Positions 35,481 through 43,719 of a DNA stretch of 64,000 nt are shown here, one piece after another. The DNA comes from Sporosarcina sp. FSL W7-1349 (GTDB lineage: Bacteria; Bacillota; Bacilli; Bacillales_A; Planococcaceae), in contig NZ_JBBOOK010000001.1 of the NCBI RefSeq assembly GCF_038003045.1, positions 1,178,001-1,242,000 of the forward strand, given 5' to 3'. The first letter of the stretch is position 1. The number at the start of each line of letters is the position of its first letter. Made by a program: the position numbers and the translations under genes. The notes beneath the pieces are model-generated. The model did not search any database. It saw nothing but the letters and a program-made list of their open reading frames with translations, and had not been told where the DNA came from.

Positions 35481-36263
35481 TTAAGCATGCACATACAATT
35501 TCTGAGGCGGCCCATCGTTCGTATTGCTATTATTATTTCGTATATCAAATTTGAATTGATATAAATTGGGGCTCAAATACATGACCGTCGATTCGAAAAG
35601 GATATTCTCTTCCGTCAACGTGGTTCTTTCTACTTTCAATAATGGATAGCCGAGGGAAACATTTAGAATGCTCGTCAGTTCACTTGGAGCCGCCGTTGCA
35701 TCGATTGAATATCTTGTTTCGAATGGGATGATATTCAAATCTTCTTTCAGCACTTCCAAAAATGAAGCTTGATCCATTTTTTCAGCCAATTCATCAGTAA
35801 AGCCCGTATCGGGAGAGATGTACGTCACCAACAGCCCTATCGGCTTCCCTTCCATTAAAAATAATTGATGGAGGGTATGAAGCTTGATGCCTGGTTCCAG
35901 ACCAAGAGATTCCAAAATATGATTCGGCGGGTAACTCACTTCATGTTTGATCAACTTTCTTTCATATTCGAATCCTTGGGAATGTAACATCTCGTTAAAA
36001 CCCTTAACGTGATTCATTTCAAAATTGATTTTTAGATTCTTGACGTAGATTCCCATTCCCTTTTTTGTCATCAAGAGCCCTTCATCCACTAAGACACTGA
36101 TCGCTTTCCGAACGGTTAGGCGACTCACTTCAAAGATTTCCATCAACTCTTTTTCGCTTGGCAGCTTTTCATTATGGACAAGTTCCCCTTTTTGTATTTT
36201 CGTTTTAATAAAATTGGCAATTTGTTCATATAAGGGGATATCACTTTCACGATTAATTTTTAT
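35481..36263 (-). CDS. GntR family (HutC/UTRA) regulator, apparent ATA start
   Basis: An N-terminal winged helix (GntR) and a C-terminal UTRA ligand domain, 260 residues. No ATG, GTG or TTG gives a full protein: the first conventional start would be at 36146 and would cut off half the DNA-binding domain. The reading frame continues upstream to 36263, where ATA sits 8 nt after AGGAGG and is followed by KINRESDIPLYEQIANFI, the standard GntR N-terminus. Just before the ribosome site a stop closes the frame. Either ATA is used for initiation or the gene has lost its ATG. It is the first gene of the sulfatase operon and likely its repressor. Confidence 0.85.
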   Translation of the reverse strand: MKINRESDIPLYEQIANFIKTKIQKGELVHNEKLPSEKELMEIFEVSRLTVRKAISVLVDEGLLMTKKGMGIYVKNLKINFEMNHVKGFNEMLHSQGFEYERKLIKHEVSYPPNHILESLGLEPGIKLHTLHQLFLMEGKPIGLLVTYISPDTGFTDELAEKMDQASFLEVLKEDLNIIPFETRYSIDATAAPSELTSILNVSLGYPLLKVERTTLTEENILFESTVMYLSPNLYQFKFDIRNNNSNTNDGPPQKLYVHA

Positions 36264-36394
36264 TTGAATCTCCTCCTAAACGTAATATGATGAGTTTAAG
36301 ACCACTTATCTAAGTCTCTATCTTAAATCACTCCTTTTTACGGAAAACCCCTAACTTGTACTATCATGTATTACCTTGTTATGTCATGTTATAC

Positions 36395-36423
36395 ATTCTA
36401 AATAGGATGTATATGTTTGTCAA
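36395..36423 (-). promoter_or_regulatory. sigma-A promoter of the gntR-sulfatase operon
   Basis: On the minus strand TTGACA, 17 bases, TAGAAT. It is followed by a leader of about 125 nt containing ATGTAT...ATACAT inverted and ATAAC direct repeats (36365-36395), a candidate GntR operator. Confidence 0.8.
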
Positions 36424-36487
36424 CAGACTTTTTAGATAATTTATTACTTTCAGTTTCGATAGTTTTGCTAGTTAAGTTAGGGATGAA

Positions 36488-38372
36488 ATCGAGTAGGAGG
36501 GAGTGATTAGCTCCCGACCTCTCACACCACCGTACGTACGGTTCCGTATACGGCGGTTCAATAACTTAAGTATCGACGCTCATACAAGTGATTCAGGTCT
36601 TTCAGACCCCACTTGGTGAGCGTTTCTGCTTTGATTGCTTTATGTAGAGTTTCGCTTTTGGAGACTCTCCAATATCCCTTTCGGGAATTTGATACTTTCC
36701 AAGCTTCTTCATGTAAAATTCCCAGCCTTCGTAACTGACGGTATTTTGTCCATATCTTCTTCCAACGTTTCCATATCAGTTGACGTAACCGATGGTTCAG
36801 CCATTGTGCCATGGATTTGATAAAACTTTTCATAAAGCCAATTCCATAGTAGTTTATCCAACCTATTGTCACTTGGTTGATTTCTTTGGCAATCTCGTCA
36901 AAGCGGCCCGGGCGATTCCGTTTGGTGATTTTCTTTAATTTTGATTTGAATCGACTTTTTGCGGAGTGATGTGGTCTACAACCCACACCTTTAGATGTGG
37001 AATGGAGGCAGAAACCGAGGAACTTGAGTTTGACCGGAGAACCCACCTTGCTCTTTTCTTGGTTCACTGTCAGCTTCAAATCATGTTCAAGGAACTTTGT
37101 AATGCTTTCCAAAACACGTTCCCCTGCTCGCCTGCTTTTCACGTATATGCAGAAATCATCCGCAAATCGTACGAATTTATGCCCCCGTCTTTCAAGTTCC
37201 CTATCTAATTGATTCAAATAGACATTGCTAAGAATCGGGGAGAGTACGCCACCTTGCGGAGCACCTTCTTCTGTTGGACTGATAAGTCCATCTTCAAGGA
37301 TGCCACTCTTTAGAAACTTCCATATCAACTTTAGGACAATCTTGTCGTTTATGAACTCTTTTAGATATTCCATCAGCTTCTGATGATTAATGGTGTCGAA
37401 GTAGCTTTTTAAATCACAATCGACTACCACTCTATAACCTTGTTCATAATATGTGATGGATTGCTTAATGGCTTGATGCTGATTCCGTTTTGGACGAAAA
37501 CCATAGCTCCTCTCCGAAAAATGAGGGTCAATGATTTTACCAATCACCTGATAGATGGCTTGTTGAACCATTCGATCCCGTACACACGGTATGCCGAGTT
37601 TTCGCATTGACCCATCTAACTTTGGAATTTCAACACGTTTTACTGGCAGTGGTTCGTACGAACCGTCTTTCAGCTTTCTAATAAGTTGGGTTCGGTATTT
37701 GGCTACATGACCTAAAAGTTCATCTACTGTCATTTCATCGACACCCGGCGCCCCTTTATTTGCCTTCACTTTCTTACAAGCGTTAAAGAGGTTGTTGATG
37801 TCGACTACTTTATCAATCAAATCGATACCATCCTGTCGCTCCATTTCTGTAAAGACAGGACTGCACGCTCCCGCATATTCTTCGGTTTCCAACCTATCCC
37901 TTTGCGGCCAGCCATCTGCCGATGTTTTCTGTGGTCTTTGCACTGTCTTTACCTCCATTTCATTTCAGGATTATTATTGTTCAGCCCTTCGTCCTTATGG
38001 ACTACTATGGCTTCTGCTGACTTCTTACAGTTCAACCTGCCATCACTGACCGGTTTGTTCCTGTGGGATATTCCATCCCTCTTGTCGGGAACCCCTGTAA
38101 GACCTCCCCGGGTAAGAGCTATAACCTTCCTCCCATGTAACCGCTGCATTTACTGTATGGAACTCGGGCAGTATTGGACTTTGTTTTGTACGGCAAACTC
38201 GTCCGTTCCAATTCAGCCTCATATGCAGTTTCTGTCCGTCGGTTCGGGATTTTGCCGCCGGCTTCCTTCAGATTCCACCTCACGGTGGACACCCTTGCCT
38301 TAAGCTAACAGTTCCTACTGCCAAGCCTGTAGTGGACTTTCACCACCAAGTTATAGCCCATGCCGGGCACAC
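36488..38372 (-). mobile_element. group II intron with maturase ORF
   Basis: The element is read on the minus strand. The 5' end is GTGTGCCCGGCATGGG (from 38372), a standard group II 5' sequence. The 3' end has a domain V hairpin at about 36526-36558 (ACCGCCGTATACG ... CGTACGTACGGTGGT) and a domain VI-like stem, ending near 36488. The reverse transcriptase lies in domain IV. It is inserted directly after the T-tract of the rtcB terminator. The exact 3' border is uncertain by a few bases. Confidence 0.88.
36558..37958 (-). CDS. ltrA: group II intron reverse transcriptase/maturase (LtrA-like)
   Basis: A 466-residue intron-encoded protein. The reverse transcriptase domain (about 60-300) has SYGFRPKRNQHQAI, the polymerase metal motif FVRFADDFCIY (YADD variant F-A-D-D at about 255) and GAPQGGVLSPILSNVYLN. 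A maturase domain X follows (about 320-430, WINYYGIG). No HNH endonuclease domain is seen after it, which suits introns that target terminators. It is intact, so the intron could be mobile. The stop codon lies at the edge of domain V. Confidence 0.93.
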   Translation of the reverse strand: MEVKTVQRPQKTSADGWPQRDRLETEEYAGACSPVFTEMERQDGIDLIDKVVDINNLFNACKKVKANKGAPGVDEMTVDELLGHVAKYRTQLIRKLKDGSYEPLPVKRVEIPKLDGSMRKLGIPCVRDRMVQQAIYQVIGKIIDPHFSERSYGFRPKRNQHQAIKQSITYYEQGYRVVVDCDLKSYFDTINHQKLMEYLKEFINDKIVLKLIWKFLKSGILEDGLISPTEEGAPQGGVLSPILSNVYLNQLDRELERRGHKFVRFADDFCIYVKSRRAGERVLESITKFLEHDLKLTVNQEKSKVGSPVKLKFLGFCLHSTSKGVGCRPHHSAKSRFKSKLKKITKRNRPGRFDEIAKEINQVTIGWINYYGIGFMKSFIKSMAQWLNHRLRQLIWKRWKKIWTKYRQLRRLGILHEEAWKVSNSRKGYWRVSKSETLHKAIKAETLTKWGLKDLNHLYERRYLSY

Positions 38373-38375
38373 CAT

Positions 38376-38405
38376 AAAAAACCCGCCAGTCCTTAAGACT
38401 GACGG
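38376..38405 (-). terminator. terminator of rtcB, group II intron target
   Basis: CCGTCAGTC pairs with GACTGGCGG (one mismatch) and is followed on the minus strand by GTTTTTTATG, after which the intron begins. Confidence 0.88.
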
Positions 38406-38454
38406 ATTGATAGAATTATAGCCGGATATGTCTAATTCAACATCAATTCGGAAA

Positions 38455-39663
38455 TCAATCCTTATACGGATCGAATTCATTTGCGCCTGCCATGCAGACA
38501 CCGACTGGTTTCAGTACATGTAAAACATCGATCGTATCTTCATGGGCATCCAAGACGGATTGCAATTTCCTGTAGACGAATGGGCTTTCGTCCGTACCGC
38601 CGCCCCTCAGTTCGACACCAAACCGTTTCACCGCCTTTTCCATCATATCTGGTGAAATTTGGCCGCCTATCCGGGTCCGTTTCTTCCAATTCATCTTCCC
38701 GGCGGCTTGGGTCCGGCTCATGATCCGGCCCGCCCCATGGACAGTGCTGTAAAAGGCGTTTTCATTTTCCGCATTATCCTTCCCGCGAACAATGACTGAA
38801 ATGTCGCCCATGCTACCGCCGATGAATCCAAGCTGGCCCGGTGCGGAAGGTGTCGCCCCTTTCCGCACGACGATCCGCTCTTTGCCGCGATGAGTTTCTT
38901 TCCAGGCGAAATTATGATGATTATGCACCTCGAACTCAGATTCTGCACCAAGTATGGCCAACACTTCATCCATCACATAATCGCGTCCCGCGTACGCATA
39001 TTTTCCGGCAAGCGTCATCGCGCGATAATATAAGTCGCCCAATTCGCTATCGAGGTCAATCAAAGTCGGAGCCTGCTCCATGCTTTCACCCGGCGCTCGG
39101 TCGGAAAACTCCATCCCGTTCGCCAAGTTGAGGAAGCCGCTCGCGGTCTTATGGCCGAAACCGCGGCTGCCGAAATGGTTCGCCACCCAGACATCGCCCG
39201 TCCTCTCTTCGACGAGCAGATCGACGAAATGATTGCCGGCCCCAACCGTCCCAAGCTGGTCAACCGCCAGTTTCTTCAGCTTGTCGTGCTCCTGCTGACC
39301 GATCTGGCGGAATACATTCCAATCAGGATCGTCAAACAGTTCATGGTCGACCCGCTCCTTATTCTTTCGGCCAATGCCGAAGGAAATCCGGGCAGCAATA
39401 TCGTCCATGATTCGCGGGATATCTTTTTTAATGTCCTCATATTGCAAGTTGGTCCGCACTGCTTTATTGCCGCAAGCGATGTCATAGCCGACACCGGACG
39501 GAGAAATTTGATTGTCATAGACAATAACTCCTCCGACGGGTTGGCTGTAGCCATAATGGCCATCTGCGCATAACACACCGCCCGCCACGTTCCCGGTCTG
39601 CAAACAATTTTCAAATTGGCGCAACGTATTCGGTTCGTGTTCGCCAAAAATCATTTTTCTCAT
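38455..39663 (-). CDS. rtcB: RtcB family RNA-splicing ligase
   Basis: An RNA 3'-phosphate/5'-OH ligase of 402 residues, GTP- and Mn-dependent. Signatures are GVGYDIACGNKAVRTNL (about 57-73, metal Asp and Cys), LGTVGAGNHFVDL (about 135-148) and STVHGAGRIMSR (about 305-316) with the histidine that is guanylylated. The C-terminal part has GGGTDESPFVYR and the HVLKPVGVCMAG end. It may repair cleaved tRNA or rRNA. The protein is shorter than archaeal RtcB, as is usual for the bacterial group. It is monocistronic; a tRNA-Arg gene lies 125 bp away on the other strand. Confidence 0.92.
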   Translation of the reverse strand: MRKMIFGEHEPNTLRQFENCLQTGNVAGGVLCADGHYGYSQPVGGVIVYDNQISPSGVGYDIACGNKAVRTNLQYEDIKKDIPRIMDDIAARISFGIGRKNKERVDHELFDDPDWNVFRQIGQQEHDKLKKLAVDQLGTVGAGNHFVDLLVEERTGDVWVANHFGSRGFGHKTASGFLNLANGMEFSDRAPGESMEQAPTLIDLDSELGDLYYRAMTLAGKYAYAGRDYVMDEVLAILGAESEFEVHNHHNFAWKETHRGKERIVVRKGATPSAPGQLGFIGGSMGDISVIVRGKDNAENENAFYSTVHGAGRIMSRTQAAGKMNWKKRTRIGGQISPDMMEKAVKRFGVELRGGGTDESPFVYRKLQSVLDAHEDTIDVLHVLKPVGVCMAGANEFDPYKD

Positions 39664-39787
39664 AGCTTTCTACCTCCTGTCCCTCCATTATTCCATAGGG
39701 GATGCGGAAATCCAAAACAGCGGCATCTGGGAATCCACGGATTGCGTTACTAGTCGGGAAGGTTTATAATAATTGAGCAAGTTTCTT

Positions 39788-39861
39788 GTCCCAGTAGCTC
39801 AGTTGGATAGAGCGACAGCCTCCTAAGCTGTAGGTCGCAGGTTCAATTCCTGCCTGGGACG
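39788..39861 (+). tRNA. tRNA-Arg (anticodon CCT)
   Basis: A 74-nt cloverleaf. The acceptor GTCCCAG pairs with CTGGGAC, the D arm is GCTC...GAGC, the anticodon stem is ACAGC/GCTGT with loop CTCCTAA (anticodon CCT), and the T arm is GCAGG/CCTGC with TTCAATT. CCA is not encoded. Its 3' half is the attachment site of the element that follows. Confidence 0.95.
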
Positions 39862-39864
39862 TTC

Positions 39865-40263
39865 CTAGATCCCTTGATAACAATGAGTTTCCAAGAGTTT
39901 TAATTTATCGGTTAATCATCGAAAAAGCTATTTGGGGTTGAAATTTTCTTATTGTTGATAAAGCTTGATAAAAAATAAAAAGAGGAGGCGCGTGTGAGCC
40001 CCCTCTTTTTTAATACATTCCTCGTACCCTAATAATATCTACAACCAGAATATTATCTTCTCCAAACGGCCCCTCGACAGAAATAGTGTTCATAATTGAA
40101 TCTAGGTTGTATTTTTCCTATATAAGTAAATTCTTTTCCTTTTCGCCGGGTCGTGACAATTGCATCGCATTTCCTTTTATATAGATGATTATTTTCAATT
40201 GAGAATAAAACTTTTATTTTGCTTGATACTACTTAGCATAAATATATAAATGAGGTGCTAAAT
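39865..40263. other. intergenic region with terminator and small gene relic
   Basis: A strong bidirectional terminator lies at 39977-40011 (AAAAAGAGG...CCTCTTTTTT). On the minus strand, 40093-40010 is an open frame of 27 codons beginning MNTISVEGPFGEDN that ends at this terminator. Its frame is open a little further up without a good start, so it is probably the 3' end of a deleted gene. Nothing else is supported. Confidence 0.45.
39977..40011. terminator. bidirectional terminator
   Basis: AAAAAGAGGAGGC pairs with GCCCCCTCTTTTTT (one mismatch), with T-runs on both strands. It can serve tRNA-Arg on the plus strand and the gene relic on the minus strand. Confidence 0.82.
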
Positions 40264-41124
40264 GTGTATTACTACAAAGAAGAACTGATCAACCCCATCA
40301 CTCCTCCCGATAAACCCGACCCCGAAGCCGCTAAAGTAATGCAGGAAATCCTTGGTGGTCACTTTGGAGAAATGCGTACCATGATGCAGTACTTCTTCCA
40401 AAGTTCCAATTTCCGAGGTAAGGAAACACAATATCGCGATTTACTTCGTGGTGTATTTTTGGAAGAAATCGCTCATGTCGAGCTTGTACAGAATACAATT
40501 AACCAATTATTAAATGATTCAGGTGAATCGGCTATCCCTGGTAATGCCGGAGTCGATCAAGCACCTCTTGATGATGCTGTTAGACATGCAAATCCCCATC
40601 ATTACATTATTGGTGCTCAAGCCTCTCTTCCTGTAGATGCTGCGGGAAATCCTTGGAACGGCTCTTGGGTTTATAGTCATGGCAATTTGATTAGCGATCT
40701 GCTCGATAACCTGGTTTTAGAATCAACCGGCGTCTTGCAAAAATCTCGAATTTACGAAATGAGCTCGAATAAGACATTCCGAGAGACATTAGCTTTCCTA
40801 ATCGTGAGAGATAACGCACATCAGAACGCTTTTGCAAAAGCATTAGAAACGCTTGGCGTTGAATGGGGTAAGCTTTTCCCTGTCCCGAATTACGATATCA
40901 ATAAATATCCTGAATGCCGAAAATATGTGGAGTTAGGATATCATAACGCTCAGTTCAACTTCAGATTAGACCCAACTAGAATCGGGGAAATTTTCCAAGG
41001 ACAGTCCCCTAGTAGAAATAATGATGAACTTAAAGTTACTCCTCCACCCGCTGGATTCCCTGTACCTTTAATGCCTGACATGCCAAATGAACATAGTCCA
41101 GGGATTCAAGACATGAATAACTAA
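40264..41124 (+). CDS. manganese catalase
   Basis: A non-heme dimanganese catalase of 286 residues that splits hydrogen peroxide. The four-helix ferritin-like core has the metal ligands in FGEMRTMMQYFF (Glu), FLEEIAHVELV (Glu and His), NLVLESTGVLQKSRIYEM (Glu) and VRDNAHQNAF (His). The tail is Pro-rich. GTG 40264 has GAGGTG 6 nt upstream and gives the family N-terminus; the in-frame GTG at 40255 overlaps that ribosome site. It is intact cargo of the tRNA-Arg element. A terminator follows at 41131-41157. Confidence 0.92.
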   Translation: MYYYKEELINPITPPDKPDPEAAKVMQEILGGHFGEMRTMMQYFFQSSNFRGKETQYRDLLRGVFLEEIAHVELVQNTINQLLNDSGESAIPGNAGVDQAPLDDAVRHANPHHYIIGAQASLPVDAAGNPWNGSWVYSHGNLISDLLDNLVLESTGVLQKSRIYEMSSNKTFRETLAFLIVRDNAHQNAFAKALETLGVEWGKLFPVPNYDINKYPECRKYVELGYHNAQFNFRLDPTRIGEIFQGQSPSRNNDELKVTPPPAGFPVPLMPDMPNEHSPGIQDMNN

Positions 41125-41130
41125 ATTCGT

Positions 41131-41157
41131 TCAGTCCCTATACACGGGACTGATTTT
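41131..41157 (+). terminator. terminator of the manganese catalase gene
   Basis: TCAGTCCC (41131-41138) pairs with GGGACTGA (41146-41153), followed by TTTTT. Confidence 0.88.
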
Positions 41158-41361
41158 TCATCTCTTCGTGTAACTAACCTCATAATGCAGCAACTTCCCA
41201 TCTTGCCAATTTATGACCTGCTTCTCAAACTCCGTCGCTGGGATATCTACCTTTTCTAGTTTTAACATTTTCATCTAATTTAATTCTCGCTGTTTTCTTC
41301 ATCCGAACCTCTCCTATGGTATGATGTGCGTGCTAGCAGGAGAGATCCTTTCTTTTTTTAT

Positions 41362-41535
41362 TTACCAATCAACGACTTTGCTATCGCCCAGATATACTTC
41401 ATGTTGCCCGTCACCCAATATTTTGGTGAAGTTGGTCACAGTTCCATTCGTGCCTTCTGGAAGTCATTTGTCGCAAGTGTGTTCCGAGTTGACATTGTGA
41501 TTTACTGGTTTGGTTGCAAAACACGCAAAAGCATA
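41362..41535 (-). pseudogene. decayed coding fragment with internal stop
   Basis: In one minus-strand frame about 57 codons are protein-like, with an in-frame TGA in the middle. The 3' end reads NGTVTNFTKILGDGQHEVYL and ends at a TAA. Codon use is normal. I do not recognise the protein. It is one of several relics in the 41158-42111 stretch of the tRNA element, which otherwise holds no intact gene. Confidence 0.35.
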
Positions 41536-41768
41536 ATGCCATAAGTCCAGCAAATCTTTTCTTTTATTTCATCCTGCACACATTCCATACACCACCGCTG
41601 ACACTCCGGTTACATAGTTGTTTTTCTTGATGTCGATTTCCCTGTCGCAGTTGACACAATTTGCTGATGACTTTTGGGGAAGTTACGAGCTCTCGTTCTC
41701 TTCGCTTTACATTCATAATACGCATTAAGCTTTTAGTTTCTCTACAAATCATGAATTGATATAATCTA

Positions 41769-42111
41769 CTAAAAGTTGACTTCGGATGGCATTACCACCA
41801 CGACTAATCTGTTAGGGGAGTGATTATTCCCTGTTTGTTCGGACTTCGCAATACACCTTTCGCAGTGAACGCTTCCGTTTAAAATCGAATATTCATTTGC
41901 GTCCGTTACATGTTTAAAACACTTACCCACCATACGATATCCAACATGACCTGCAACTGCTTGTCTTACGATTCCTTTTCTATACCATCAGCATTTAGCT
42001 CTCTTTGCTCTTATTTTGATGTATTCACCATCCCATGAGTATGCTTCAATTTTGTAAATAGCTTCACTTCGTTTTTCCTCAAATAGCTTTTCATTCTCAA
42101 AGGACAAGGTC
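41769..42111 (-). pseudogene. decayed gene, about 114 codons with one internal TGA
   Basis: One minus-strand frame is open from about 42111 to a TAG at 41769 except for a TGA at 41990-41988. Sections such as EAIYKIEAYSWDGEYIKIRA and CFKHVTDANEYSILNGSVHC look like real protein. A CxxC pair (HCERC) follows. No family is recognised. It is probably a gene of the original element inactivated by mutation. Confidence 0.42.
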
Positions 42112-42159
42112 CGCAAAATAGAGGATCCCCATACATTGATACAGAGGAGTGATAAAAAA

Positions 42160-42585
42160 GTGAATCAAAGTTCCCTGCAACCTTCCGCAAATACGGAAGT
42201 ATTGGACAATGTTTTGAAAGCACTTAATAGTGAATATACAACAATTCCATGCTATGAATTATTAGCGTCCCAGGCTCCGAATCCCGAAATAAAAAATCGC
42301 ATACTTGAAATCAGAAATGATGAAATCAGACACTTTGAAACCTTTTGGCGTATATATATTTCTTTGACGGGGAGTCAACCAACCCTACAAATCACACAAC
42401 AATGCCATACAGATTTTAATAGTGGGATTCTTGCTGCATTCATAGATGAGCAGGAGACTGTAGACTTCTATCACGATATAGCGCGAAGTGCTAATAACCC
42501 CGTTATTAGGGAGGCTTTTACGGAAGCTGCTGCTGATGAACAAAATCATGCGGTTTGGTTTTTATATTTTATGAATAATCATTGA
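42160..42585 (+). CDS. ferritin-like domain protein
   Basis: A 141-residue four-helix protein with two carboxylate/His metal motifs: EYTTIPCYELLA (Glu) with EIRNDEIRHFETF (E..H, about 55-67), and IDEQETVDFYHDIA with EAAADEQNHAVWF (E..H, about 124-136). This is the rubrerythrin/ferritin-like diiron pattern. GTG 42160 behind GAGGAG is chosen; an in-frame TTG at 42136 is less likely. With the manganese catalase it forms the intact, probably oxidative-stress, cargo of the element. Its own activity is not known. Confidence 0.82.
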   Translation: MNQSSLQPSANTEVLDNVLKALNSEYTTIPCYELLASQAPNPEIKNRILEIRNDEIRHFETFWRIYISLTGSQPTLQITQQCHTDFNSGILAAFIDEQETVDFYHDIARSANNPVIREAFTEAAADEQNHAVWFLYFMNNH

Positions 42586-42589
42586 TGGG

Positions 42590-42620
42590 TTAACAGCCGG
42601 CAATTACGTCGGCTGTTTTT
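42590..42620 (+). terminator. terminator of the ferritin-like gene
   Basis: AACAGCCGGC pairs with GTCGGCTGTT, followed by TTT. It lies directly behind the stop codon. Confidence 0.85.
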
Positions 42621-42640
42621 ATTACGCTTGTCCGTCGATA

Positions 42641-43021
42641 GAAACAAAAACCAAAAAGAAGATTTGTTTCACTTCCCGACAAAATCATGGAAATGATCCG
42701 CGTTCTGATCGCTAAACGAGAAAAAAACTTGTTGGCTGGCGAGCTCCGCGAATGGCCGAATCATTTGTTTTTGTTCGGAAACGAAATTGGCAAACCATAT
42801 ACCCGATAATGTCAATAATTGGTGGAAAAAACTTCAAAAGTGATAAATTCAAAGAGTTAGGATTAAAGGAAATGAGATTCCACGATTTAAGGCATTTCTC
42901 TCTTACGTTACTAATTCGAGCTGCCCATTCTACTTTTAATATCTACGGTCATGCACTTATGGAAGAAGAACGAAAAGCTACAGAACTCATTGGCAATCTC
43001 TTTAACAAGACCGATAAATAA
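42641..43021 (+). pseudogene. tyrosine recombinase (phage-type integrase) pseudogene
   Basis: Only the C-terminal catalytic half remains, split over at least three frames. The pieces are ETKTKKK, then SLPDKIMEMIRVLIAKREKN...NEIGKPYT, then PDNVNNWWKKLQK, then FKELGLKEMRFHDLRHFSLTLL with the catalytic HxxR box. The region that should carry the GH motif and spacing to the Tyr is shortened (LIRAAHSTFNIYGHALMEEE), so a deletion is present. The last frame alone reads as an 89-codon ORF at 42752-43021. It lies 65 bp before the tRNA repeat, the normal place for the integrase of such an element. Confidence 0.82.
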
Positions 43022-43085
43022 ATTAGCAATTATTAATCGGGACGGTGTTCATCGCCAATTTTCCTTATCCATCGTATTATCTCCA

Positions 43086-43134
43086 ACAGCCTCCTAAGCT
43101 GTAGGTCGCAGGTTCAATTCTGCCTGGGACGTTC
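43086..43134 (+). repeat. partial tRNA-Arg duplicate (distal att site)
   Basis: A copy of tRNA-Arg positions 39815-39864, from the anticodon stem through the 3' end, lacking one C (ATTCTGCC in place of ATTCCTGCC). It cannot fold as a tRNA and marks the other end of the element. Confidence 0.9.
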
Positions 43135-43264
43135 TCTTTCCATTACTGTCACCCACTATTTCATCCATCCTCAAATCCTTTTTGATGCTTTAATTGTGCT
43201 GTTCTTACACCAAAACCATCTCCTAAAGAGGTCTTGATTCATAAGTAGAATACAAAGCGAAAGG

Positions 43265-43652
43265 ATGAGTGAAAAATTATTACAACAAATCTTAGTTGAA
43301 ATAAAAGGTGTCAAGTCGCAATTGAATGAACACACACAGATTGGATGGACAAACAGTAATTCTGAATGATCTTACTCAAACTTTAAATGTGGACGCGGTA
43401 AAAGAGATCACACTCGCATTATGCGACCGTCAAGAAGAGACAGACGCCATGCTAGAAAGCATGTCGATGGATCTCCACAAAATACATGGAGACATAGCGG
43501 GATTGAAAGAACATGCCGGTCATGTAAAAAGCGAGCTTTCTCCCATCAAAGGCGAGCTCGCTTTCATGTCTCATAAAACTCATCGGAACGAAGCCGCTAT
43601 TTTCAAATTACGAAGAGGGTATGACGAAGGCTTTGGGGATTTGGAAGATTAA
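43265..43652 (+). pseudogene. frameshifted small coiled-coil protein gene
   Basis: An ATG at 43265 opens MSEKLLQQILVEIKGVKSQL and runs into a CACACACA tract near 43330. A one-base shift there would join it to the second frame, which continues as LDGQTVILNDLTQTLNVDAV to 43652. Alone, the second frame gives a 108-codon ORF (43326-43652). The joined product would be a helical, heptad-rich protein common in Bacillales with no known role. It could also be two separate short genes or an intact contingency-type gene. Confidence 0.5.
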
Positions 43653-43719
43653 CCGCGGTTTGATTGAGGAAAAACTCACCTGGTTCGGGTGAGTTTCTGT
43701 GTTTTATTTAGAATATTTC

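Larger units (their letters stand above)
39815..43134 (+). mobile_element. decayed integrative element in tRNA-Arg
   Basis: The 3' half of the tRNA gene (39815-39864) is repeated at 43086-43134 with one base missing. The 3.3 kb between holds a broken tyrosine integrase next to the distal repeat, several broken minus-strand genes, and two intact genes for oxidative-stress proteins. This is the structure of an island or prophage remnant integrated at the tRNA 3' end. Confidence 0.82.

Noticed and set aside
41158..41274. 38-codon ORF (MKMLKLEKVDIP...) on the minus strand
   Set aside because: Too short to support alone, no clear ribosome site, and it lies among gene relics; kept only as a possible fragment.
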